From: DASTHG01 sp035491895
GTDB lineage: Bacteria > Gemmatimonadota > Gemmatimonadetes > Gemmatimonadales > GWC2-71-9
Assembly: GCA_035491895.1 (NCBI GenBank)
Contig: DATJJY010000012.1
Location: forward strand, 1-36,803
Length of the DNA stretch: 36,803 nucleotides
Direction of reading: 5' to 3'
Part shown: one piece after another, positions 1 to 7,968 of the stretch
Layout: each line of letters opens with the position of its first letter
Position numbering within the stretch: the stretch's first letter is position 1
Notes under the pieces: generated by a model
The model's database searches: none
Told to the model about the DNA's origin: nothing
The model's input: the letters and a program-made list of their open reading frames with translations, nothing else
Made by a program: the position numbers and the translations under genes

Positions 1-1140
1 GCCGTCCTCGGGGAGTTGATCGCCGGCGTCATCCTCGGGAACCTCGGCCTGATCGGCATCACCGCGCTCGAAGCGCTGAAGACGAACCCGACGCTCGACG
101 CCCTCGCCCAGCTCGGCGTCATTATTCTGCTCTTCGAGGTCGGTCTCGAATCCACCGTCCGCGACATGCTGACGGTCGGCGCTCGCGCCGTGCTCGTCGC
201 CACACTCGGTGTCATCGCGCCATTCGCACTGGGGTGGCTCGTCGGAGCCCTGCTCCTCCCGGGTCAGAGCGGCTACGCTCATGCCTTTCTCGGTGCCACG
301 CTGACCGCGACGAGCGTCGGCATCACCGCCCGCGTGCTGCAGGACCTCGGCAAGAGCAAGACGCCGGAGGCGCGCGTCATACTTGGCGCGGCGGTGATCG
401 ATGATGTATTCGGACTCGTGATTCTCGCCGTCTTGAGCGGCCTGATCGTGGCGGCGCAGGCCGGTGCGCCGGTGGCCTACGGCACGGTCGGGCTGATCAT
501 CGCGAAGGCGGTCCTGTTTCTCGGCGGCGCCCTGGCCCTCGGCGTCCTCTTCTCACCCCGGCTGTTCGGACTGGCTTCGCGCCTGAATGGGCGGGGCGTT
601 CTGCTCGCGACCGCCCTGATCTTCTGTTTCTCCCTGAGCTACCTCGCATCGCTCATCGGACTCGCCGCGATCGTCGGCGCGTATGCCGCCGGGCTGATCC
701 TCGAAGACGTCCACTACCGGCCCTTCAAAGAACGCGGCGAGCGCCAGCTCGACGAGCTGTTGCAGCCGATCGGCGCGTTCCTCGTGCCGCTGTTCTTTGT
801 GCTCATGGGAATGCGGGTCGATCTCACGGCGTTCGGTCGGACCGAGATCCTGGGCCTGGCGGCGCTCCTGACCGTGGCCGCGATCATCGGGAAACAGGCG
901 TGCGCGCTCGGGGCCCTCGGCAGCAAGCTCGACCGGCTTACGATCGGCATCGGGATGATCCCCCGCGGCGAGGTCGGCCTGATTTTCGCGAACATCGGCT
1001 TGGGATTGACGATTCAAGGAGCGCCGGTGATCGACCGCAATACGTATTCGGCGGTGGTCATCATGGTCATCGTCACGACGCTGGTGACGCCACCCGCCTT
1101 GCGCTGGAGCCTCCGCCGCAACCAGCCGAGCGCCGACTAG
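1..1140 (+). CDS. CPA2-family cation:proton antiporter (5' end outside window)
   Basis: Integral inner-membrane antiporter, probably exchanging Na+ or K+ for protons. The reading frame is open from base 1 (A-V-L-G-E-L-I-A-G-V), so the TTG at 16 is not the real start and the first helix lies upstream. The visible 379 residues are almost wholly hydrophobic helices. Family marks are the early GELIAGVILGNL loop, the paired aspartates in VIDDVFGL (about residue 130) that bind the ion in CPA2 exchangers, and the late PRGEVGLIFANIG segment with its conserved Arg-Gly-Glu. The protein ends soon after the last helix, with no TrkA-N or other cytosolic regulatory domain, so it resembles NapA/NhaS3 types more than full KefB/KefC. 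It converges on the usher gene with only 12 bp between the stop codons. The exact ion cannot be read from the sequence. Confidence 0.93.
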   Translation, partial: AVLGELIAGVILGNLGLIGITALEALKTNPTLDALAQLGVIILLFEVGLESTVRDMLTVGARAVLVATLGVIAPFALGWLVGALLLPGQSGYAHAFLGATLTATSVGITARVLQDLGKSKTPEARVILGAAVIDDVFGLVILAVLSGLIVAAQAGAPVAYGTVGLIIAKAVLFLGGALALGVLFSPRLFGLASRLNGRGVLLATALIFCFSLSYLASLIGLAAIVGAYAAGLILEDVHYRPFKERGERQLDELLQPIGAFLVPLFFVLMGMRVDLTAFGRTEILGLAALLTVAAIIGKQACALGALGSKLDRLTIGIGMIPRGEVGLIFANIGLGLTIQGAPVIDRNTYSAVVIMVIVTTLVTPPALRWSLRRNQPSAD

Positions 1141-1152
1141 AGGGGCGGGCGA

Positions 1153-3726
1153 TCAGCGCGCCTGCAGCACCAGCTCGAGACCGGAGCGGCCTGTTGCCGC
1201 CGCCTCCGGTGCGAGCGCAAACCGCACCGGCATGGCGGTGAGGCCGGTCCCCCCGAGCGTGGCCTCGTCGACGGTCAGCTCGTAATCCCCGGCTTTGACG
1301 CCCATCAGGTAGAATGTGCCATCCGAGAACGAGGCGAAGTGTCGCCGCGCGCCGCTGCGGTGGTCGGTGAGGACGAGCAGCACCGCTCCCATCGGCTCGC
1401 GGGACGCGCCGCTCAGGCGCCAGACGTGCCCCTCGATCACGCCCGCCGCCACGATCGGCACGTCCAGCGTACGGAACCGGTTCGGATTGGGCACGAGTAC
1501 CGCCGTCGCGAACGCCGGGACGAGGAGCGGTGAGTCGATACTCATGGAGTCCACCAGCACGTGCACCGGCTCGAATGGCAGCAGGTCCCAGACGCGAAAC
1601 TCACCGCTCGAGTCGGAGACGACCGGTCGCGTCCCGACGATCACGCGCACCCCAGGCAACAGCGCTTCGCCGGGGTCGTAGCGGCCATTTTGGTTGTCGT
1701 CCCGGAACACGCGGCCCGCGACACCCGCGCGTGCGATGGAGGGACCGGGTGCCGCGGTCAATCCGCCTGCCGCGCGGTCCCACAACAATGACCCCTGCAC
1801 CAGCTGCGACACGGTCGCCGGCGCACTGGGCGCGGCGCTCATCGTCGTGTAGGAGCGGATCGCCGCGAGGTAGGTGTTGAGCGTGACCTGCACGACGGGC
1901 CCCCGGCTGCCCCGCTGCCAGAGGACTCCCGTCTCGAGGCTGACTCCGGCCCAGAGGGGGCGCGATGCGTAGACCGCCGCCTGGGTCAGCGCCGGCGCGC
2001 CGGCGAGCAGGCGGGATTCGAGGGACGCGCGGAAAAAGGTGGTGCCCGGCAACACGTATGCACTGAGGCCGGCGAACGGCTGGGTGGTCGCCGACCCGGA
2101 CGTGACAGCCTGGCGCTCGACGCGCACGTACGGCATCAGCCGGGTATCCCCCGCCTGCAGCGACGCAGCGAAACGCCCGCGCGTAGTCGTGCCCGTCGCG
2201 CTGCGGATCTGGTCGAGGTTGCCCTCGAAATAGAAGAGCCCGTCGCGATGCAGCGGCCGCAAGAACGCCGACAACGACCACGCCGACCGCTCGCCGGCCA
2301 CTGTGACGATCGGCGCGGCCGGCCGCAGATCGAATACCGTGGCCTGGGCGCTGACCTGGACATCGAGCGAAGACTCGAACAGCACCGCAGCACGAGCCAG
2401 CGCATTGCCGACGCCCGCCACTTCGACGGCCCAGTCGTTCGACGGATTGGCGGTCACTTGCGCGTAGGGATGCCAGAGATCGCCGAGACTGTCGCGCCAG
2501 AACCGGTCCGCGCCCCCCTGGAGTGTGACGCGTGAGGTCAGACCGTAGCGGAGATCGAGGTTGGCGCTCGCCCGGCAACGGGGATCGCGACACGCGCCGC
2601 CCGACAGGCCGTACTCGAAGCGCCGTGCCGGCAACAGGTCGCTCAACACGCGGTAAGTGCGGTCGAACGCCCGCACGTCCCCGAGCGGTCCGTAGGCGAG
2701 GAAGTCAACGGGGTTCTCGCCGTAGCGGACGGGGAGGTCGAAGCCGTAATGGCCCGCGGCGTCCGCCGTGTCGACGGCGATCAAACGGCCGTCCTGATAC
2801 GCCTCCACCGACCAACCCGGGTCCACGCGACCCAGGTACTGGGTGCTGCCGATCAGCGTTGAGCGCAGGAAGGGGGCGTTGGTGAGCGCGATGCCGCGCA
2901 GCTCGCGTAGCCGCGGGCCGGTCGTAAGACCGTCGCCCAGGCGCAGCTGCTTCAACCAGCGATGCTCCTCCCACACGCCGGTCCAGGAGGCATCGCCGCG
3001 CACGACGCCGGCGTCCGCGGGGCCGACACTCTGTGCGCCGACTGCGAGCGATCCGCCGAAGGCGTCGGTGCCGGCGGCAACGGAGTACGACCCCGCGCCG
3101 AGTCGCTGGCCGCCGGGCGCGTAGTACGAATAGTCGAGCGCCAGCCCATGCCAGCCTTCCTGCTCATCCCCGGGCCGGAACTCGGGCGCGCCGCTGTCGT
3201 GCCGCCGCGCCAGCGCCGCCCGCGCGGCGTCGCGCCGCGCGCGCTGGCCGATCGGGAGCACCGCGACATCCATCACCGTCGCCGAGAGCTCGCTCCAATC
3301 CACCACGATGGCCGTACCGAGCAGGTCTCCCAGGCAGTGTACGCCGACGTACAGCTCCCCGTCACGGAACAGCCGCGCCTCGGGTTCGAGCCGCATGCGG
3401 CGCTCACCCAGCGAGATCGTGTCGCGTCCCGCGGCCGCGAGAAACCGGCGCGGCCCCGGCGGCAGCGACGCTTCCAAGACACCGTCCGAGGTGAGGTGGT
3501 AGCGGGCCTCGGCGAGGGTGAGGAGACGCGCGACCGGCAGCAGCGCCTCGCTGTGCACGCGGTAGGCCTGCACAGTGGCGGAGGCGAGCTCGCCGATCCG
3601 CAGCTCCATGAGGACCGGCGTCACGGACGAGTCCGGGTCCCCTGCCGCGAAGGACGCGCCTTGCGCGGGGAGCCACCGGGGCAGCGCCGCGACGAGCGCC
3701 GCTACGGCCAGCGCACGGCGTATCAC
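1153..3726 (-). CDS. Outer-membrane usher-like protein with C-terminal SdrD_B/carboxypeptidase-regulatory-like region
   Basis: Probable outer-membrane pore that assembles and secretes the DUF4402 subunits encoded upstream; 857 residues. The GTG start at 3726 is chosen because it forms a GTGA overlap with the chaperone stop and opens a signal peptide (hydrophobic to LPA|Q). The frame is open further upstream but without signal-peptide character. Residues about 25-150 are not a clear classical usher N-domain; the stretch DGELYVGVHCLGDLLG recalls copper-amine-oxidase-N-like domains. The middle is rich in alternating beta-strand patterns, with usher-like stretches (RLGDGLTTGP, RELRGIALTNAPFLRS, VEAYQDGRLI, FDLPVRYGENP). 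From about residue 668, GRVFRDDNQNGRYDPGE is a calcium-type SdrD_B motif. A second Ig-like repeat follows (IEGHVWRLSGASREPMGAVL). Usher identity rests on these patterns plus the operon; the ends are atypical. Confidence 0.8.
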   Translation of the reverse strand: MIRRALAVAALVAALPRWLPAQGASFAAGDPDSSVTPVLMELRIGELASATVQAYRVHSEALLPVARLLTLAEARYHLTSDGVLEASLPPGPRRFLAAAGRDTISLGERRMRLEPEARLFRDGELYVGVHCLGDLLGTAIVVDWSELSATVMDVAVLPIGQRARRDAARAALARRHDSGAPEFRPGDEQEGWHGLALDYSYYAPGGQRLGAGSYSVAAGTDAFGGSLAVGAQSVGPADAGVVRGDASWTGVWEEHRWLKQLRLGDGLTTGPRLRELRGIALTNAPFLRSTLIGSTQYLGRVDPGWSVEAYQDGRLIAVDTADAAGHYGFDLPVRYGENPVDFLAYGPLGDVRAFDRTYRVLSDLLPARRFEYGLSGGACRDPRCRASANLDLRYGLTSRVTLQGGADRFWRDSLGDLWHPYAQVTANPSNDWAVEVAGVGNALARAAVLFESSLDVQVSAQATVFDLRPAAPIVTVAGERSAWSLSAFLRPLHRDGLFYFEGNLDQIRSATGTTTRGRFAASLQAGDTRLMPYVRVERQAVTSGSATTQPFAGLSAYVLPGTTFFRASLESRLLAGAPALTQAAVYASRPLWAGVSLETGVLWQRGSRGPVVQVTLNTYLAAIRSYTTMSAAPSAPATVSQLVQGSLLWDRAAGGLTAAPGPSIARAGVAGRVFRDDNQNGRYDPGEALLPGVRVIVGTRPVVSDSSGEFRVWDLLPFEPVHVLVDSMSIDSPLLVPAFATAVLVPNPNRFRTLDVPIVAAGVIEGHVWRLSGASREPMGAVLLVLTDHRSGARRHFASFSDGTFYLMGVKAGDYELTVDEATLGGTGLTAMPVRFALAPEAAATGRSGLELVLQAR

Positions 3727-4553
3727 GGCGCCGCCACCTCGACCGAGTCGCGCACGGCGGGAGCGGGCAGCAGGACTTCCTGGGGCAGGTCGTCGCGATC
3801 GGTCGTGACGTCGATGTGCAACACGTACCGGCCGGCTGGAGCGTGACCGATCCCCACCGCCCAGCGCGGCTGGTTCGTGAAGAACACCGTCACGGGAACG
3901 TGGAATTCGCCGACCGTACGTCCGTCGGACCCCGTTACGCTGCCACGCACGGTGCCGAGGTAGGCGGCGTTGCCCGCTCGCTCGAGCCGCGCATGCACGA
4001 TCACCGAATCGCCCTGGCGCACCGCCCGCAATGCGCCGAGTGAGAGCCCCGCGGTGACGACCCCCTTGCGATAGTGCAGCCCGATGACGGTCCGCACCTG
4101 CAGGGTGAGACCGATCTTGACCTTGGCCGTATCGGCCACGCCCGCTACAGGGACCTCTCCCGCCTTCGCCGTGAAGGCGAGCCGGGCCCAGTACTCTCCG
4201 TCGGGTAGCGCCGCGGGCGGCGTCGCGAGCAACCGGACTACCTGCTGCTCGCGCGGGCCGATCGTCAGTCGCCGTGGAAATGCCTGGAGCCAACCGGCCG
4301 CCGAAGGTTGCGTGGAATCAGGTTGATCGATCGTGCGCAGCGTCAGCTGGCCAGTGGAATCGGTGGTCGTGAAGCCGTAGAACACCTCGACCGTCACTTC
4401 GACCGGCGCCGTGTCGGGATTGAGCAGCGTGACGGACCCGCTGCGCGCGCCCCGGGCGATGAACACCGCGTGCGGCGCGATCATCACGCCTTGCGCCGGC
4501 AGCGCACCCCCCCCAATCAAAGCTGCCGCGAGAATCCCTGCGATTCGCTTCAT
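3723..4553 (-). CDS. Periplasmic PapD-like pilus assembly chaperone
   Basis: Likely periplasmic chaperone that holds the DUF4402 subunits by donor-strand complementation and hands them to the usher; 276 residues, usual for the family. A signal peptide (MKRIAGILAAALIGGG..LPA|Q) is followed by an Ig-like domain opening VMIAPHAVFIARGARSGSVT and containing the chaperone pattern FPRRLTIGPREQQVVRLLAT...LPDGEYWARL. A second beta domain ends the protein. In PapD the equivalent of PHAVF carries an invariant Arg that anchors the subunit C terminus; a His seems to sit there by eye alignment, which is odd. The ATG is fixed by the signal peptide and an ATGA overlap with the upstream subunit; the stop overlaps the usher as GTGA. 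Translation of subunit, chaperone and usher is therefore probably coupled. Confidence 0.85.
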   Translation of the reverse strand: MKRIAGILAAALIGGGALPAQGVMIAPHAVFIARGARSGSVTLLNPDTAPVEVTVEVFYGFTTTDSTGQLTLRTIDQPDSTQPSAAGWLQAFPRRLTIGPREQQVVRLLATPPAALPDGEYWARLAFTAKAGEVPVAGVADTAKVKIGLTLQVRTVIGLHYRKGVVTAGLSLGALRAVRQGDSVIVHARLERAGNAAYLGTVRGSVTGSDGRTVGEFHVPVTVFFTNQPRWAVGIGHAPAGRYVLHIDVTTDRDDLPQEVLLPAPAVRDSVEVAAP

Positions 4554-5023
4554 GGCAAGACCACGACGGTCAGGGTGATCGTCCCGGTGTAGCTGCCCGC
4601 CCTCTGGTTCGCAGTCGGTTGGGCGGTGCCGCCGAGGTAGGCCGAGACCTTGCCGTTCTGATCGAGCGGCGCCGTGAACGGCGCGCGGGGATCGAAGCCC
4701 GTCTGCGTACCGATCTGTTGCGGCGGCGACCACCCGCCGTCCTTCGAGCCGAAGCTGAGCGGCAGCGTCGCCCCGCCCGGTCCGGCCATCGAGGCGGGGA
4801 GCGTGAACGTCAGCAGGACCGAGGCGCGACTGGGACCGCTGATGTCGAACTGGCCGCCGTTGATCGCATCGGTGCGCAGCACCGACTTGTTCACCCCCGC
4901 CAGCAGCGTCCCGAACGTGAGGGAGCGGACGCCCTGCACCGTCAGCGGCCGTTGGGCGGCCACCGGGGTCGCCCATGCCGACAGGGCCGCGAGAGCAAGA
5001 ACGAGACGCCGACAGAGGTCCAT
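4550..5023 (-). CDS. DUF4402 fimbrial-type subunit lacking an N-terminal strand (possible tip or minor subunit)
   Basis: Exported structural subunit, 157 residues, start placed at the ATG at 5023. That ATG has an AGGGG Shine-Dalgarno about 6 nt upstream and opens the signal peptide MDLCRRLVLALAALSAW..VAA|Q; a longer start at 5062 would add 13 basic residues before it. The DUF4402 core is clear by comparison with its neighbour: LTFGTLLAGVNKSVLRTDA, GGQFDISG, LPLSFG, AYLGGTAQPTANQRAGSYTGTITL. The mature N terminus is about 13 residues shorter than that of the neighbour and lacks the ITATAQVQQPINV segment. If that segment is the donor strand, this protein could only be at the tip (or a terminator); this is inference. 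It lies 61 nt downstream of the other subunit gene and overlaps the chaperone start by 4 nt. Confidence 0.83.
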   Translation of the reverse strand: MDLCRRLVLALAALSAWATPVAAQRPLTVQGVRSLTFGTLLAGVNKSVLRTDAINGGQFDISGPSRASVLLTFTLPASMAGPGGATLPLSFGSKDGGWSPPQQIGTQTGFDPRAPFTAPLDQNGKVSAYLGGTAQPTANQRAGSYTGTITLTVVVLP

Positions 5024-5084
5024 CCGGACCCCTGCCGGCGCACAGCGCGCGCGTCGCCACATGCACTGGACCGCGCGAATCGAC

Positions 5085-5582
5085 TTAGTAGGTGACCTGC
5101 AGCGTGACGGTGCCCGTATAGGTCCCCGCCGCCTGGTTGACGGCCGGCGTCACGGTGCCGCCCAGGAACACGAACAGAGCGCCCGTCCCCGACAAGCTTG
5201 TCGACGCCCCGCTCCCCGGAGCGAACGACGTCGCACCGGCGGCCGAATTGGCCGTATTGTAGCCCGAGCTGAACGCCACGGGCAGGTTGTTCCCGCCGTT
5301 GGCCAGGTTGGTGGGCAGCGAAGTGAACGCGAGGTTCACCGGGGTGCTCGCCTGACCGGTCACGTCGAACCGGCCGGCGCCGGCGTCAGTCAGGAGGACG
5401 GCTTTGTTGACGCCCGGGAACACGTTCCCGAACGACAGATTGACGGCGCCCAGTACGTTGATCGGCTGCTGCACCTGCGCGGTGGCCGTGATGCTCCCGC
5501 TGTTGGACTGTGCCGCGGCGCTGCTCACCAGGCCGGCGACGAGCGCGACCAGAGCAAGAGACGGCTGCATCAAACGCTTCAC
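5085..5582 (-). CDS. DUF4402 fimbrial-type subunit (likely major subunit)
   Basis: First gene of the operon; 165 residues from the GTG at 5582, which follows a GGGGGAG Shine-Dalgarno and opens the signal peptide VKRLMQPSLALVALVAGLV..AAA|Q. An in-frame ATG four codons later is the alternative. The mature protein starts with a beta-strand-like ITATAQVQQPINVLGAV and then the DUF4402 hallmarks: LSFGNVFPGVNKAVLLTDA, GRFDVTGQASTPVNLAF, LPVAFSSGYN, FLGGTVTPAVNQAAGTYTGT, ending in LQVTY. DUF4402 proteins are known next to chaperone-usher genes and are presumed pilus or surface-fibre subunits. First position, its own strong ribosome site and the 61-nt gap before the next gene fit a highly expressed major subunit; that is inference. 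Confidence 0.88.
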   Translation of the reverse strand: MKRLMQPSLALVALVAGLVSSAAAQSNSGSITATAQVQQPINVLGAVNLSFGNVFPGVNKAVLLTDAGAGRFDVTGQASTPVNLAFTSLPTNLANGGNNLPVAFSSGYNTANSAAGATSFAPGSGASTSLSGTGALFVFLGGTVTPAVNQAAGTYTGTVTLQVTY

Positions 5583-5663
5583 TGTGGTACTCCCCCCGTT
5601 GAATGGAATCGCATTGTGCGAATCGAGACCGGGCGGAGCCCGGGCAGGCGAGCACCGGGGCAA

Positions 5664-5730
5664 ACGATGTGCCTAAAGTAGGCATTCCCTCACATCGTAT
5701 CAGTATTACGACTACAAACATGTACGATGT
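5664..5730. promoter_or_regulatory. Cluster of three ACGATGT boxes with nested inverted repeats
   Basis: ACGATGT occurs on the plus strand at 5664-5670 and 5724-5730 and on the minus strand at 5692-5698. The pairs form perfect inverted repeats: CGATGTG (5665-5671) with CACATCG (5691-5697), and ACATCGTA (5692-5699) with TACGATGT (5723-5730). Inside the first pair lies a second palindrome, TGCCTA-AAG-TAGGCA (5670-5684). Such symmetry in the leader and promoter of a surface-fibre operon suggests operators for a dimeric regulator, or alternative leader hairpins. No regulator gene is adjacent. Confidence 0.5.
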
Positions 5731-5754
5731 ATTTTGTTAACTGATTGCAAACAA
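5726..5754 (-). promoter_or_regulatory. Candidate sigma-70 promoter of the DUF4402 chaperone-usher operon
   Basis: On the minus strand TTGTTT (5754-5749) and TACATC (5731-5726) are separated by 17 nt. Transcription would begin near 5719 and give a leader of about 135 nt before the GTG at 5582. The -10 box overlaps one ACGATGT box and the other two lie in the leader. TTGCAG-19-TATTAC further upstream is an alternative; only 5'-end mapping can decide. Confidence 0.35.
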
Positions 5755-5946
5755 TTGACTTCTGTTATACCTGGCCAACTTTTGAAGAAAAGCAGAAGGT
5801 ATAGCAAAGAGTAGTTCCTTCCTGTATTTAGTGTTTTATTGATTCTAGTAATACGCGGAAGAACACCGGACTCTGCAAGAAACCGGTGGTTGGCTGCTAC
5901 TGTCAACTTGATGTCGCTAGAGTGACGCTACCGAGTCCTCGGTGTT

Positions 5947-7968
5947 CTAGTCGGGAGCGACCGCAAAACCGAGTCGATGTGCCAGCGGTTCGAGCACCGC
6001 AACCTGCTCCGGCGTCAGCGCCTCCCGCACCCGCGCAAACTCCGTCTGCACGTCGAAGGGAATGTGCCCCGCGGTCAGCTCGAGGGCGTCGACCAGGTCG
6101 AGGACGTGCGCGAGCGCCCCTTCGGTGGGAAGCGAAGCCAATGCCGTGATCGCCCGCACCAGGCCGTCAGACAGCAGATCGGCAAGGGCCGCCGTCCCCG
6201 ACCCGAGCCGGCTCCGTTCGTCCGCCGTCAGTGTGCGGGCGATCACCTCCGCCCGTAGCGCGGTCGTGACGGGGACGCGATAGCGCTCCGGGAGATCGCC
6301 CAACTCGAGCGCCATGGCCCGTGGCCCCTCGGCCTTGACCGTGAACCGCGGACCCGCCGCGAGCCGCCGGTCCGGCTCCACCCAATCGAGTCGCATCGTT
6401 ACCTCCCGACCCGTACGCCGCTGCCGCACGGTGACCCGCGTGTGCTCGCCCGGCTCCTCGATGCGTGCGTCATAGGCGGCACCGCTCGCCACCTCGGCCT
6501 GGGGAGCGAACCGGGCCGCCGCGACCACCCCCGCCGCGACGCGCGCCGCCACCGGAAACCGCGGCCGTACATGGGCGAGATAGAGATCCCGCCCCGTCGG
6601 CGCGCCGCTCGTGCCGCTCACCGCGAGCCCCAGGCGGTTGAGCAGCCCCGACTCGAGCCGGGGCGCCTCGGACCCGGCGAGCTCGATCGCGCGACCGGCG
6701 TAGCGCAAGACCTGCAGCGCCTCGATCCCCGCGATGTCGTCGAAGAACCAGCCGCAGGACGTGAACATGCTGAGCGCGTGCCACTCTAGCTCGAGCAGCT
6801 CGCGCGCCCGAACGGGCGCGTCCACCGGCGCCCGCGACCGCTCGGGAGCGTCGTCCGGCACGTAGGCGTCTCGGGCGGCCCACACATCGCCCAGCAGCGA
6901 TCGACCTTCCCGCTCGTACAGCCCGTGGAGCTCGCCGGCGAGCCAATCGAGCGCCTGGCGCAACGCGGCGCGCCACTGCAGGGGCCGTCCGGCGGGATCG
7001 GGCACCATACGGCACGCACAGTCGGCCCGCCACCGCTCGACGCCATGCGCGCAGCTCCACGACGTGGGCGCCACCAGCCGCACCGCCTGCCGCGGCGCAT
7101 GACGGGCGAGCACGGCGGAGAAATTCTCCACGCGCACGTCCGCCCGCCCCTGCAGCGCCTCCAGCATCCAGGCGAGGGCCACCTCGCCGAACTTGTGGTG
7201 GTGCCCGTACGTCTCGCCGTCCGTCGCCACGGCGACGAGGGAGCGGCGTGCGCCGCCCTCGTGCGGAGCCACCATTCGGCTCGCCCAGGCGCGGGCATCG
7301 TGCAGCAACCCGCCGAACGCGACATCGTTGGAAATGCCGCCGTCGTAGGTGAACAGCGCGATGTCCTTGCCGCCGCTCGTCCGGTACCGGCCCGGCAACC
7401 CGTCGGGTGGCGCGCCCTCGACCTGATGCGGCGCCAGCACCGTGAAACGGATACCCGCTTCCGCCAGGACGTCGAGCGTTTCCTCATCGACCCCAGTCTC
7501 GGGCAACCACATCCCCTCGGGCGACCGCCCGAAGCGCCGCCGGAAGTCGGCGATTCCCCACCGCACTTCCGTCACCTTGTCGCGCCGAGTGGCAAGCGGA
7601 AGGATGAGATGATGGTACGGCATGGCGAGGGCGTTGCCGTGCCCGAATCGCTTCACGCTGGCGCGATCGGCTCGCAGCACGCCTTCATAGGTGCGCGGCG
7701 CATGGCGTTCGAGCCAGACCAACAGCGTCGGACCCACGTCGAAGCTGATCGACTCCAGGGTGTTGACGATGGCGGCGATGCGGCCGTCGGCGGCGTGGCG
7801 GCGGGCCGCCACGACGGTCCGATAGCATTCCTTGTCGATGCGCTCGTTCCAGTCGTGAAACGGCGCGGCGGTGGGCTCACGCTCCACGTCTTCCAGCCAG
7901 GGGTCCTCCCGGGGCGGCTGGTAGAAATGCGCGTGCACCACTACGGACTGCGAGGGAGGTCGAGTCAC
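5947..7968 (-). CDS. GH57-family glycoside hydrolase-like protein with DUF3536
   Basis: 673 residues; the last gene of the glucan operon. The GTG start at 7968 overlaps the stop of the branching-enzyme gene as GTGA and is followed directly by the GH57 first motif VVVHAHFYQPPRED. The GH57 barrel keeps the two catalytic-type acids: Glu157 in GMWLPETGVD and Asp250 in VAVATDGETYGHHHKFGE. Next comes the DUF3536 hallmark TSWSCAHGVERWRADC and an alpha-helical C-terminal half. GH57 enzymes act on alpha-glucans (amylase, 4-alpha-glucanotransferase, branching enzyme), but the activity of DUF3536 members is, to my knowledge, not settled. Position after phosphorylase, synthase and branching enzyme argues for trimming or remodelling of glycogen in the cytoplasm; there is no signal peptide. 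Confidence 0.88.
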   Translation of the reverse strand: MTRPPSQSVVVHAHFYQPPREDPWLEDVEREPTAAPFHDWNERIDKECYRTVVAARRHAADGRIAAIVNTLESISFDVGPTLLVWLERHAPRTYEGVLRADRASVKRFGHGNALAMPYHHLILPLATRRDKVTEVRWGIADFRRRFGRSPEGMWLPETGVDEETLDVLAEAGIRFTVLAPHQVEGAPPDGLPGRYRTSGGKDIALFTYDGGISNDVAFGGLLHDARAWASRMVAPHEGGARRSLVAVATDGETYGHHHKFGEVALAWMLEALQGRADVRVENFSAVLARHAPRQAVRLVAPTSWSCAHGVERWRADCACRMVPDPAGRPLQWRAALRQALDWLAGELHGLYEREGRSLLGDVWAARDAYVPDDAPERSRAPVDAPVRARELLELEWHALSMFTSCGWFFDDIAGIEALQVLRYAGRAIELAGSEAPRLESGLLNRLGLAVSGTSGAPTGRDLYLAHVRPRFPVAARVAAGVVAAARFAPQAEVASGAAYDARIEEPGEHTRVTVRQRRTGREVTMRLDWVEPDRRLAAGPRFTVKAEGPRAMALELGDLPERYRVPVTTALRAEVIARTLTADERSRLGSGTAALADLLSDGLVRAITALASLPTEGALAHVLDLVDALELTAGHIPFDVQTEFARVREALTPEQVAVLEPLAHRLGFAVAPD

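Larger units (their letters stand above)
5583..5946. promoter_or_regulatory. AT-rich intergenic control region between pilus operon and glucan operon
   Basis: 364 bp without a supported gene. The part from about 5690 to 5870 is strikingly AT-rich against the rest of the window. It lies upstream of the DUF4402 operon (reading left) and downstream of the stop of the DUF3536 gene, whose operon reads towards it. It should therefore hold the pilus promoter and any terminator of the glucan operon; I see no convincing hairpin-plus-T terminator. A 64-codon minus-strand frame (5712-5906) has no ribosome site and no recognisable product. Confidence 0.6.

Noticed and set aside
3727..4293. Upstream extension of the usher frame to an ATG at 4293
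   Set aside because: The added 189 residues are Arg/Gly-rich, overlap the chaperone gene and would bury the signal peptide at the GTG at 3726.
5712..5906. 64-codon minus-strand frame in the AT-rich control region
   Set aside because: No ribosome site, no recognisable product, and it covers the proposed pilus promoter.
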